DNA from: Echinarachnius parma
Taxonomy: Eukaryota > Echinodermata > Echinoidea > Clypeasteroida > Echinarachniidae
Direction: 5' to 3'
Length of the DNA: 64,000 bases
Assembly (NCBI GenBank): GCA_037951105.1
Contig: JBAMJV010007110.1
Span: 1 to 64,000, forward strand
Within the stretch, counting starts at the first letter, position 1. The number at the start of each line of letters is the position of its first letter. The position numbers were made by a program, and so were the translations under genes. Positions 47,101-56,063 of the stretch are shown piece after piece. The notes under the pieces are model-generated. The model was not told the origin of the DNA. It did not search any database and saw nothing but the letters and a program-made list of their open reading frames with translations.

Positions 47101-47878
47101 CCAACTTGATACCTGAATGTATCTTAGGGAACAATTGTAGTCATTAGATTTTGGGGTCATGAGGGCAAAGGTCAAGGTCACTTATAGCTCATAATTGTGA
47201 TATGTCAAGATCTAAAAGACAGAGTACCATCAAAATTTAGTTGACAGAATTAATTCTGTGTACATGTTGATTTGGGCTTGATATGAATAAATTGCGTAAT
47301 GGCGGAGGCATCATTTTCGACTGCGCGCAGTCGAAGATCCATCTAGTTTAGTCTAGCCTAAGTTGATAAATTTAGTAGAATACCGGCCATAGAGTTGATT
47401 CTTGGTACACCGGGACTTATGTTGGCCATTGGTTAAACTGATCGATTAACTTCGTAACATCTTTCCTAAAGTGATATTTGAGACTTCAATCATATACCAA
47501 TATCATTGTAGGGTTCTCATGAGTGATGTGTGATAGTTTTATAGAAAAGAAAAACTGTTCACCTAGTAAATACAAATGAAAATTGATGTCAGATTTGTAT
47601 TACTTTAAATACTGCCCATTGATTTTTACTACAGTTGTAAAACATTCATTTTGTTCAATCATAAATGACCTTTGATAATAAAAACCTGCTTGATTATCTG
47701 TTACCATAAGCCAAACAACAAGGTACAATAGAGCTCCAGGTGATTTTCTTTGAATTTTACATTTAAAAAAGTGGATCACTTGAACAATTATCTCATGGAA
47801 TATGCTCTTTTCTCTCTCTTTATTTGTATTTCCAGGGAATACCTAGGTAGACAACTGGTTCAGCAGGACACCAGCTAG
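33089..47878 (+). CDS. ATP6V1H: V-type proton ATPase subunit H
   Basis: Subunit H is the HEAT/armadillo-like regulatory subunit of the V1 sector that couples V1 to Vo and restrains ATP hydrolysis in free V1, acting on lysosomal, endosomal and other acidified membranes. Eleven exons join in phase: 33089-33252, 38805-38994, 39298-39411, 40174-40376, 40685-40792, 41334-41418, 42172-42350, 43305-43430, 43996-44097, 45926-46039 and 47836-47878 (TAG), 1428 nt or 475 aa (human 483). Family landmarks: [13 protein letters not shown] across exons 1/2, [114 protein letters not shown]. The start is the first in-frame ATG after an in-frame TGA at 33041; a second ATG lies four codons on. It lacks the alternatively spliced insert that follows NWI(K/R)xQL in the long human isoform. 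Partial exon copies surround exons 2 and 7-10. Confidence 0.97.
33505..33560 (+). repeat. 55-bp segment duplicated at 34885-34940
   Basis: TTACTCTTAAGCGGCGATGT and the following 40 bp recur at 34885 with one obvious change. The first copy lies in a 91-codon open frame of unknown meaning (33297-33572) inside ATP6V1H intron 1. Confidence 0.7.
35421..35743. mobile_element. GCCAGTTCGTAG-ended element
   Basis: GCCAGTTCGTAGTTAC at left is inverted as CTATCTACGAACTGG at right. The interior matches 21900-22030 (GATTGGAAATTCCTTG, GGTTGATCAATTGTTCTCAT, CACTCTGAACATGA). Confidence 0.65.
36331..37727. mobile_element. 1.4-kb hAT-like non-autonomous element with 8-bp target duplication
   Basis: GTCTTACC occurs at 36323-36330 and again at 37728-37735. 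Between them the ends start CAGTGCTCCACACTCAC and finish GCGTGAGCCTT. Sub-terminal ACTGGCCC motifs are repeated at both ends in mirror fashion (TATCGGGCCAGTAG, CATCGGGCCAGCG). No transposase ORF. It lies in ATP6V1H intron 1. Confidence 0.7.
38002..38093 (+). pseudogene. Decayed copy of ATP6V1H exon 2
   Basis: GGGTCAGATGATTTCTCAAG and the following stretch copy the start of exon 2 (38805), but the frame meets TGA after ATKE. The polypyrimidine tract before it is poor. It continues to a CTCATCTAGGCCC stretch, after which a DNA transposon has inserted between this copy and the real exon. Confidence 0.85.
38100..38743. mobile_element. Non-autonomous Tc1/mariner-like element with 29-bp terminal inverted repeats
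   Basis: The ends TACCGTGTTCAAAAAGTTCG (left) and its complement on the right form inverted repeats of about 29 bp, flanked by TA on both sides (38098-38099 and 38744-38745). Inside are fragments readable as a short transposase N-terminal piece ([20 protein letters not shown]) directly followed by a C-terminal-like piece ([14 protein letters not shown]), so most of the transposase has been deleted. Family placement rests on the TA duplication and on IEKLW, which resembles the (N)P(I)E.LW motif of Tc1-type transposases. Confidence 0.75.
40798..41190 (+). repeat. (GATGGT)n / (GATGAC)n microsatellite in ATP6V1H intron 5
   Basis: GATGAT triplets begin six bases after the exon 5 donor. Hexamer arrays of GATGGT, then GATGAC, fill most of 40905-41190. 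The long poly-His, poly-Ser and poly-Met frames across it are artefacts. Confidence 0.95.
41976..42091 (+). pseudogene. Alternative or decayed copy of ATP6V1H exon 7, open then early stop
   Basis: After an AG acceptor the frame reads [20 protein letters not shown] and on to KRL, almost identical in protein to exon 7. It then departs and ends in TAA (42089-42091) without a donor. Most differences from exon 7 in the shared part are synonymous. It may be a poison or terminal exon, or a recent duplicate. Confidence 0.8.
42440..42720 (+). repeat. Diverged GGAGGCAT-type repeat
   Basis: TCTGTCTGTCCG, TTCTCGCAAAAACTGAATGA and TTGGGGTCATGCGGTCAAAG correspond to parts of the longer element at 46505-47345. 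Confidence 0.55.
42783..42857 (+). repeat. tRNA-Ala(AGC)-derived SINE head or tRNA pseudogene
   Basis: TAGCTCAGTCGG fits the pol III A box. A D-stem GCTC/GAGC and a five-pair anticodon stem CCGGG/TCCGG enclose the loop CTAGCAA, giving anticodon AGC. The T arm is altered (TTGGAAT instead of TTCGAAT), the 5' and 3' acceptor strands do not pair, and GTTGGAATCCC is duplicated. It is not a working tRNA; a tRNA-derived SINE head is most likely. Confidence 0.75.
42993..43279 (+). pseudogene. Two truncated upstream copies of ATP6V1H exon 8
   Basis: Copy one (42993 to about 43085) matches the first two thirds of exon 8, including [15 protein letters not shown], but begins CTAA, giving an immediate in-frame stop. 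Copy two starts at 43176 after TTCTTCAG, reads [10 protein letters not shown], then diverges into an unrelated open stretch up to a GTGTGT at 43279. Only about 26 bp then separate it from the real exon at 43305, too short for an intron. Confidence 0.85.
44351..44467 (+). pseudogene. Near-complete downstream copy of ATP6V1H exon 9, donor lost to poly-G
   Basis: A TTGTCCAG acceptor precedes a frame reading [31 protein letters not shown], matching exon 9. The 3' end has become a run of 12 G and the frame then stops (GAA ATG TAG). The surrounding intron is duplicated too: the CCCTAAAAAG segment recurs near 44136, 44284 and 44502. This is a tandem duplication of intron plus exon. Confidence 0.85.
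44829..45376. mobile_element. Second element of the TGCCAAC-ended family, carrying a nested MITE
   Basis: CATACTTGCCAAC at left and GTTGGCAAGTATG at right, flanked by TTATTA and TTATAA. The GTATAGAGACAAC, AACTTAC-like and ACCTAGTAATT segments align with 4590-4650 of the first copy. A 173-bp MITE is inserted at 45138-45310. Confidence 0.8.
45138..45310. mobile_element. CCGTATTTG-type hairpin MITE, copy 2, nested
   Basis: Same ends and internal AACCGC boxes as the copy at 3577-3748, flanked by TA. It has inserted into an older inverted-repeat element (44829-45376). Confidence 0.85.
45634..45845 (+). pseudogene. Two decayed upstream copies of ATP6V1H exon 10
   Basis: At 45634 (after CTCCTCAG) the sequence reads [12 protein letters not shown] and then a TAG. 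At about 45771 a weaker copy (CAGTTATACGGTAAGCACCT...) follows a TTTCCTCCAG acceptor and is interrupted. Both resemble the first part of exon 10 at 45926; neither has a donor. Confidence 0.8.
46085..46310. mobile_element. CATATGTGACCGGC MITE
   Basis: CATATGTGACCGGCTGTAGC with AAAACCC at left is inverted by GGGTTTTGCTATAGCCGGTC with ACTTATA at right. ATP6V1H intron 10. Confidence 0.8.
46505..47345 (+). repeat. GGAGGCAT repeat with (CCGT/ACGT)n and four internal 140-bp units
   Basis: It starts GCCTCTGCAACGAAGTAGCC with GGAGGCATTATG, passes through a TCCGTCCG/TACGTACG microsatellite (46553-46612), and holds four tandem units around TGATCGCGTTATCTCAAGAA and TTTGGGGTCATGAGGTCAAA. It ends TAATGGCGGAGGCATCATTT. 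The end motif GGAGGCAT is inverted relative to GCCTC at the start. Confidence 0.75.
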
Positions 47879-48023
47879 AATCAGTCTATTCAGTCTTTCC
47901 AACCCATTGGTTCATCATCGTACAACTCTTTCCACCACAAGCATCAACCTGCTGAGGGTGATGGCAGAGATATCTATGCCTGAGGGGGTCCATAGGGAAT
48001 GATTATTACAGTAACAATTGTCA

Positions 48024-48230
48024 TTAAAGGGATCTAGTAACTTTGTTGACAAGTGCAAAAAGTGATGCATGGTTTATATAATGTGTATTGGTGTGATCAG
48101 ATATGTCCAGAAAGTGTGAAAGTGTGAACATTTCAAGATAATTGGATGTTATTTGGCCGAGAAATGAGCGAAAATGCAAAGTAATATTCATTTTGAGGAT
48201 TTGGACACAGTTACTATTAAGTCCCTTTAA
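48024..48230. mobile_element. TTAAAGGGATCTAGTAAC-ended repeat, short copy
   Basis: Same ends as 11603-11989, with an internal deletion joining AAAATGCAAAGTAATATTCA directly to TTTTGAGGATTTGGACA. It lies in the ATP6V1H 3' UTR or just downstream. Confidence 0.75.
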
Positions 48231-48244
48231 GTACTACCCTAGGT

Positions 48245-48425
48245 ACAGTATAACCTGACTTAGTGGTCACCTGTCTATAGCAGCCATCATGCCAATAGTT
48301 GCCAGCGAAAGTAATCTCCTGCAGACACCAGCAATTTACTCGAACCTGTCTATGGAGGTCACCTGTTAATAGTGACCACTCAGTTTGTTTCCTGTAGCTG
48401 GTCACTATACACAGGTTTTACTGTA
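48245..48425. mobile_element. ACCTGTCTATAG pogo/Tigger-style MITE
   Basis: GTATAACCTGACTTAGTGGT with CACCTGTCTATAGCAG at left is inverted by CTGGTCACTATACACAGGTT, TTACTGTATAC at right. Relatives are at 27860-28195 and 51625-52150. The end style (ACAGT...AACC) resembles pogo-like elements. Confidence 0.65.
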
Positions 48426-49433
48426 TACAGAATAGTGGTCATATTTAACTCCTAACGTGCCAAGCTCGCATTTTTGCGAGTTCCAATACACACAAATGCC
48501 ATAGAGCATTAACATCCCTGGCACGTTGAGAGTTAAATTGTTTCCTAAACAGCCAAAAAAGACAAATTTTAAGTCCCAGTTGTTGCTAGCGAAGTTTGGC
48601 TATTCATCAATATTGTGTTGTATACAATGGGTTAGAATTTCACAGCTCAAGGGCATAGCAAAAACATATCAATCTATGAATTATTTTTAAAAAAAGAGCA
48701 GAAACAGCAACATTGCATAGAGGCAGAGAAGTGAATTGGGGAACTAAATAAACACAGTGTTAATGTGTTTGAGCAGTTCATATAAGAGTGTCTATAAAGA
48801 ATTGAATTTCCATTATCTGACTGATATTTCATTCCTTATGAAGAACTTATTGTAATCGTTTATTCAAAATAATTAAACAAATTATTGTACTAAAGTGAAA
48901 GTTCACTTTCAATGTGAATGAGACATTATTTGTATTGTTGATCATGTATTAAGTGAATACAAGAGATAATTTAGTTGATTGGGGTCCAAACTTAAGATTT
49001 CACAGGGCATATATTTATCTGCCATCAACAGCCTTGGTTAGCATTGTGAGAAAGAGTTGTATTAAAAAGTGGCAAAAGATATCTAACAGTATAAAGGAAT
49101 CAATTGACTATGATTCCATTGGGAGAGATATAAATGTGTTGTTTAATGAGAATTATGTTTGAATTTTATGTACAGTACCAGTGAAAGAGTATTATTAATT
49201 ATCATTGTAAGGCAGCAATATTGTACAGTAATACAGTATAACATAGTTGACTCTCATTATATCAGCAAATTTCTGGGGACTAGGACATATGTCAACACTT
49301 TGTTATATATAAAACAAATCTTCATAATGCCCCGAGTTTTCATTAATAGGATAAATCAACCTCACGTAAAATTGGATCATTAGACATCATTTTAGCAGTC
49401 TGTTGGCTAAATTTAACCCACAGTTTACATTGA

Positions 49434-49831
49434 ACAGTAGTCTCTGCTTAATCAGGTAGGCTTTTGGAAGGTGTATATTTCCCCCTTTATTAGGTGTACC
49501 CGGTAATAAGGAGAGAAAATTTTCTTAAGAAACATAAGAAATGTATCATCAGTTCCTACCTCTGTATAAATAGGAATACCCTTTAACCCCTTCAGGACTG
49601 GTCCCGAAAATACTCTGGCTGGGTTCTATGGAGAATACATGTTATAGCAAAATACTCTGGCTTGGGTCTATGGAGACTACATGTTATAGCAAAATACTCG
49701 GGCTGGGGTCTATGGAGACTACATGTTATAGCAAAATACTCGGGCTGGGGTCTATGGAGACTACATGTTATAGCAAAATCAATCAGTCCTGATCAGGTTT
49801 AATGGAACCCCATTAAGCGGAGACAACTGTA
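49434..49831. mobile_element. ACAGTAGTCTC-ended element with an expanded 42-bp minisatellite
   Basis: Second copy of the family at 13951-14428. Between TTCAGGACTG and CAGTCCTGA it has four tandem copies of a unit containing CTGGGGTCTATGGAGACTAC; the other copy has one. Confidence 0.8.
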
Positions 49832-51266
49832 TTATTAATCATTTGTTGAATTTAAACCCATGGGTTACATATACCCAAAGGTTAGATTTAACACTCCGAT
49901 GAGAATTTAGGCCTGAGAGTGTTGACTATATTTATCTTTGGTGACTGGGCTGTTCTATGGCATTATCATTTGGCACAGATTGTGTTTAGATAATCCGCAG
50001 TGTACAAGTGTAAGTATGTACCTTATGTTTTAGTCATAAACCATGTGCAATTTTTGTGGTAAAATTCTTAAAAAGGATGGTTTAGTGTGTAAGTTTGTCT
50101 TAGGTACTGTTTTTCTATTGAAAATTCCGTTATTTGTTTGCATTGTTCTAGATTATAACCATGTAGACTTAATTTTAAATATTTTACATTTGGAAAAGGT
50201 TTTGTACTATGGGTATTAATCAGTGGTCTTTTGACATTTTTTGTGGACCCTGATTTTGTATGTAAATCTGGTTATCTAATACTGTATATTTGGCTGGGGT
50301 CAATGGCTAATGCCTGCGTCACAAATCCAATGGGCTCCGGCCGAATTTGTGGATCGCCAGAAAGTCGCCGAATTGCAAACCCACCAGGGAGAACAGCGTA
50401 ATTTTTGCTTGAAATGTACCGTGTCACATATTGGACGGGGGTCGGGAGAACCCTATGTACATAAGTGTTCAGAAATCCGGCGCCCGTTAGTAAACAAAAG
50501 GATTTGGGGCGAAAATCGCTGAATTGGTGCAGGTTTCAGTGCCCTGCGAATGTTGGCCGACCAACAGAGCTCGCAGAGGAGTCGGGGGAGCTCCACTTTG
50601 GATATGTGACGGCCCCTTTATGAAGTTCATACTCAAATCAAATCATTCTCATCTGGTATGTTCAATTATTTAGACAGGGGCATTAGGTTCTGACCAGGAA
50701 CTTTATTTATGTGTTAGTCATGCAATATTGAAGAGCAAATGCAAAAATGACTGTCTCTCAAAATGATTGAAGTGCTTCTCCCAGCCTGAACATAGATGGC
50801 GCTAGACCACATTTTTGCAAGAGGACTTGTTTTCAGTAGTGTATTGTAACCACGATGATGTCTGCAGTTGGTGTTGAGTTTCCATTCACAAATAAACCAT
50901 CCATAAACATTGATGTTTTATTATTACTTTGCAGTATCCAAATCGGCAACATTCCTTATAATTTTCTTACATGTATTTGTAGAATTAGAACCAGTAGAAT
51001 TGTAAAACTAACTGCCAAAATGGCATATTTTCCTCTAGAGCAAAATGTTGCATTGGTTATATAAGTACTAGATAGATACAAATTGTACAGTATAGAAAAT
51101 ACTATGTCATGTAATGAAATATATATTATATATTGAATAAACATATTACCTTATATGCAAATATATCTGGAAGATACTTGAATGTTTCTGCTTTATTATT
51201 AGTTTGTGTGTGTGCACTTTAGTGCATCAATGTACGTGTTGATGCCTGTAACATGCTAATGTGTGT

Positions 51267-51450
51267 ACAGTGGAACCTCTTTATAACAAGCTCTGTTATA
51301 ATGAGGTACATGATATAGCAAGGTAAATTCACAGTACTGGTCCAGGTTCTATGTATTTTATTATTTGTAAGTCCTTATACAACAAGATATCTGATATAAC
51401 GAGGTAAATTCAATAGACCCAAAGTGCTGTTATAATGAGGTTTCACTGTA
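51267..51450. mobile_element. CAGTGGAACCTC pogo/Tigger-like MITE
   Basis: ACAGTGGAACCTCTTTATAA at left is inverted by TTATAATGAGGTTTCACTGT at right. A related end starts at 51557 and is interrupted by a CAGTCAAACCCGACTTGG element; the far end is near 51825. Confidence 0.75.
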
Positions 51451-52149
51451 TGAATTATCTACTCTAAACATTATTCTGTGAACAGTATTAAAAGCAACTA
51501 CACATTTCTTTGATTTTGTTTCATATACCACCCTATACAAATAGATTGTTGCTTATACAGTGGAACCTCATTTTAAAAGAACCTTGGGTTCATGAAATTA
51601 TTGTGTATTATCGGGTATCTCGCTATACAGTCAAACCCGACTTGGTGGCCACCTGTCTATAGCAGACAACCTGCATATAGCACCCACCAAAAGTTTTCTC
51701 ATGAAGAGGAAATCAATGTTGGGGAACCTAATAGTGGCCACTTTCCTTGTTTCCCTTGGGGGGGGGGGGGGGGGGGGGGGTTGATATGGTTTTGTTAATT
51801 TAAATTGGAGCTCGTTATAAAGAGCTTCCAATGTAAATAATAATGATACTAATGCATTTCTTATAATGATATACATGTCCTCCAGTTGCAAACAGTTAAC
51901 ACAGATGTATTTGTACATACATAACAAAAATATTATTATAATATTAGTCTCCTTTTATACCAAAAATTTCCATAAATTTGTCCCGACCAACCCATTTTAC
52001 AAAGCTACTGGAGTGAAAAAGAAATACATCAAACATGATTCCCTGCAGAGAAAAACAGTTTGATGGTACCCGTCTATAGAGGTCACCTGTCTACATGCCA
52101 TGGCCACTTTTCTTGTTTCCTTTGGTCGCTGTACACGGGTTTGACTGTA

Positions 52150-52163
52150 TATAATAACGCACA

Positions 52164-52234
<71 letters not shown>

Positions 52235-52250
52235 ACACAAACACAAACAC
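52150..52250 (+). repeat. (CA)n microsatellite
   Basis: About 100 bp of nearly pure CA with a few CATA interruptions, inside the 51625-52150 repeat neighbourhood. Confidence 0.95.
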
Positions 52251-52969
52251 AGACATACCTCCCAATCCAACATTTCTTAATTTTTAAGTTTCGTAATGTA
52301 TTCAATTTGGTGGTAACTGTATATATACCTCGCACAACATTTTGATACAATGCAAATTCCATGATGAAATACTCATAGCAAATGTTATATCAATGTAAAG
52401 GGGAGAATTCACGCTTTCCAATGATACCAAATTTATCAATGGTAATAACCTAATAGATAAGTTATTAATGCGCAAACCCCGATTGCGGAACTTTTTGTGC
52501 GGAGTATAGTTGTAGCATTCTCCGAGATCGGATAAACATATGTTCGAATATAATTTATAATTAAACAAAACCTGTATTAACAGCAGAGTTAAGTTTACAA
52601 CAAAATCTCAGACAATTTAACATTTATTTATTATTACATTACATTTCCTTTATTTCCTCATAAGATACTAGTAGACAACCTGTAAAATAAGGGTAAAGGA
52701 TTTTACAATTATCGTTAATGAACACACAATTCCACCTATTTCAGTTATCAAAAAATCACCCAAATATCAATGTTATAAGTACACAAAACATTATATCTAT
52801 AGTTATGTAAATAAAGATCTACACCACGCGAATAAAGTCTAACTTATTCAATTAGTTCAAATCTAATGACTAAATAGAAAAGTGGACACCAAAATAAGGG
52901 AGAATTTCACAAAATATGTGAGCAATATTAGTACGAATGCGACTAAAATCAATATCGGCAGTGACGTGT

Positions 52970-53195
52970 AACACATAGAGCCGACTTGACCCGATATCCG
53001 ACCGCTTTTCAATCAAGCTAGAGCCGGGCCCAATCCGTCGGAGCCGATCTAACATGTTGAATCGGCACCGACTGGCTTCCGACTGACCGCCAACTGGCAA
53101 AATCAGACGGTCGTGAGCCAACGCACACTGAACCGTTCCAAGTGAAAATCAGTCGGATCGGATCGAGTAGGCTCTGTGTGCGTTGGGCTTGAGGC
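52970..53195. mobile_element. GCCCGGCGCAGAC palindromic MITE, diverged copy
   Basis: TAGAGCCGACTTGACCCGAT at left and ATCGGATCGAGTAGGCTCTG at right, with AACATGTTGAATCGGC internally as in the 53619 copy. Confidence 0.75.
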
Positions 53196-53618
53196 TATAT
53201 GCAGATATCAACATTTTGTGATCATCATTACATCTACACATAATCAATTATTGTCTGAAATGTATATCACGAACCCATTCTGAATTTGTTTTTCTGTATT
53301 ATATAAATAAATTGAAAGTAGCACCCCGGAAAACCCCAAATACCAAACGCGAACACATTAAATTCATCAATAAAATTATTTTGTATGGAAACGTGTACTT
53401 TCTGGAATGATGTATCCCGTTTCCATGGTTATTGTTACCAGGCAACTAGTCGCTTCCTTAATTATGAATACAATGTACTACATACGCCTGCATGAGAATA
53501 CATATGAGTTGTGTTCGGTGAAATATGCACACAAGTCAGAAATAATATAAATTGAGTTTTCCTTGATAAAATCATTATGACTTCGTAGAAGAGACGGTCA
53601 GTGTAGCCAGACGCAGTC

Positions 53619-53847
53619 TTAAGCCCGGCGCAGACAGAGCCGACTCGATCCGATCCAACTGGTTTTCAGTCAGGCTAGAGTCAGTTACGCTGAGCCGGAG
53701 CCGATTCAACATGTTGAATCGGCCTCGAATGACTTTCGATTGGTTCTTAACTGGCAAAACCGGAGTCCTGAGGCAACGCATACTGAGTTGATCAGGCTGA
53801 AAACCAGTCGGATCGGGTCGCGTCGGCTCTGTCTGCGCCGGGCTTTG
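53619..53847. mobile_element. GCCCGGCGCAGAC palindromic MITE, copy 3
   Basis: Starts TTAAGCCCGGCGCAGACAGA and ends TCTGTCTGCGCCGGGCTTT. It keeps the AACATGTTGAATCGG centre that copy one lacks, so copy one is an internal deletion. Confidence 0.85.
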
Positions 53848-53877
53848 GTCTGTCGATTTAGTATACTTGCATATATC

Positions 53878-54136
53878 TTAGAGGGATAGTATATAGCTCT
53901 GGTCAAATTGAATTTTAGTAACATAAATTTGCGCCATATCATAACAAACTAACAGTTAAAACTCCACCATGCCTGAAAGGCAAAACAAAACTAACAAACG
54001 ACTAAGTAAGAAGCCTGTTATCATTCAAAAAGCAGCCGTTAAACATAAAAGGGCGCTCTCTAAAACATATTCATTACCTCACACAAAAAGTATTTCTCTA
54101 AGCGCCCTCTAAATCAAAACTGAACTATCCCTTTAA
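53878..54136. mobile_element. AAAGAGGGATAGT-family repeat, reverse copy
   Basis: Starts AGAGGGATAGTATATAGC and ends AAACTGAACTATCCCTTTAA; the body reads as the reverse complement of the copies at 3952 and 25340 (for example AGCCTGTTATCATTCAAAAA). Confidence 0.7.
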
Positions 54137-55553
54137 ACATTGTACACATATCATTATACATAAATATACCAGACGTTCGACACTAACACCACGTTCTAAG
54201 CTTTGTCTATAAAATAACAACCATTTTGTACGATCGAGGGAAAACCCCCAAACGTGCCCCCCATGTTTGCGAAGTAAGGTTACGGTGTTAATGTGACAAT
54301 CATACACAGGATTAACAAGAAATCAAAACAATGCGTTTCTTATCACCCAATGATATAATTATCTCGAGTTTGCCAGATTAAATTGAGCTTATGATATGAT
54401 ATCATGGACGCCGCGGGTAAACAGTGACAAGGGTCTGATTATCGCTTGCCCTGACTTTGGAACATAATTAAATCTGTATAATGTGCATGTCAAGTCTGGT
54501 TATATCCAATAGTTAAAGGGAAAGTAAATATCGTGTAAAACGAAATTTGAGAGGCTAATTAGCGTGTGCGTTATCAAAAACTGCTTGAATAAAGCTGCTC
54601 GGTTAAAGCCAAGGTAATAGTGCTACGAGCGATATATAAAAACGGACAATTATTAATATTATTTTTATTATACTGAATGGAGTTTGAGAAAACAACGTTT
54701 TGTGTTGCAAACGAAGTGTTGCAGTGGCGCACGAAACGTCGTGATCTTTTAGATTCCTTGTTGACCATACATTGCGAAACAAACGAATATCACTAGCGAT
54801 ATTATTTTCGATACTATATCCGCAATGAGTAATATATTTAGCAACATTAATTATCTTTGGCACAAAATACGTACACACATTAAATGAAGATAAATACAGT
54901 AACTATAATATGCATGGTTAATATAATGTATATGAAATACAAACAAGTAATTTAGGAGCCAACATCGGAACATTTCCACGTTGATATTAAGTCTCGTTTT
55001 ACTCCATGCTTGATGACATCCATTGTAGCTGCAAGTTGAGTATCGCCTTTTCGGCCATGCAGTCATTCTTATACCTCTACTCCTCATAGGGGGTTGTTTC
55101 ACAAATTGTAACTTTAACTGTATTACGGAAAGCCGTTAGTCATGTTAGTTGCTGTATGTAAATTTGATTATCTAGCTGTAATACACAGCATGGGATTTTG
55201 TTACAAATCATTAATATCTTCTATTGACAAGGAGGTTTTTAAACTGTTGATGTAAGATTTCTTCCAAGTCTAGAATATTTGCATTTTGCTTTTGAAAAAA
55301 TATGTTTCATTCTAAGAATACAAAATATAATGACCTACCATGATGTCAGGTTTCACTTCAAATTCAATGTCAACTTATAATCTTTGTGAAGCACCCCCTT
55401 GTCAAACAAATTTCCAAAGGATATCCATGTTATACGGCACAAATTAATTTATAATCATGGTAATGTGATTACACTGATATACATTTATCATAACATGAAT
55501 TTATATTATCATTCTGTCGATCAGCCGATCTGAACCCTAGACAGAGTTAACTG

Positions 55554-55720
55554 TAGTCTAGGTTCTATACTCTGTATACACCTTTCCCCCCATATATCGC
55601 GTAACCCGGTGAATCTGTACGCCCGGTGGATCTGTACGGAGATCCACCGGGCGTACAGATTCACCGGGTTACGCGATATACATGGGGGAAAGGTGTATAC
55701 AGAGTATAGAACCTAGACTA
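55554..55720. repeat. Near-perfect palindrome, 80-bp arms, 6-bp loop
   Basis: TAGTCTAGGTTCTATACTCT through GGTGGATCT at left (to 55633), loop GTACGG, and the complementary arm 55640-55720. Only about two mismatched positions are seen. It lies about 0.3 kb beyond the stop codon of the CIMIP5-like gene. Confidence 0.9.
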
Positions 55721-56063
55721 AGTTAACTGATGATCTGAAGATAAATCAGTTTTCCCTTCTATTTCTAAGAGATCTAAACTTTCCGTTTCAACTGAATCAA
55801 TTTAGCTGGTGGTCCTATTAAACAGGTCTGACTCTATTCGCAAATGGTAATCACTACTCATAAGTACTCAATACTCATAAGGTCATGTCTTGAACACATG
55901 ATGAATTATTGTCTTGGATTTGAGTTGCTCTCCCTCAGCAAACCCAGTTGAATATTTTATCCTTATCCTCGTCATCATTCTTAGCGTTAGCCTCATGCAT
56001 AATAGGCATCCAGAATGTTCAATTCAGTGATAAATAAAGTCAATGTCTTTTCGTTGATCCCGC

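Larger units (their letters stand above)
48240..56060. other. Convergent intergenic region ATP6V1H / CIMIP5-like
   Basis: After the ATP6V1H stop, AATAAA occurs at 48747-48752 and again near 50892 and 51136, so the 3' UTR end is uncertain. Between the listed repeats the sequence is AT-rich with no recognisable exons on either strand. Confidence 0.5.
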
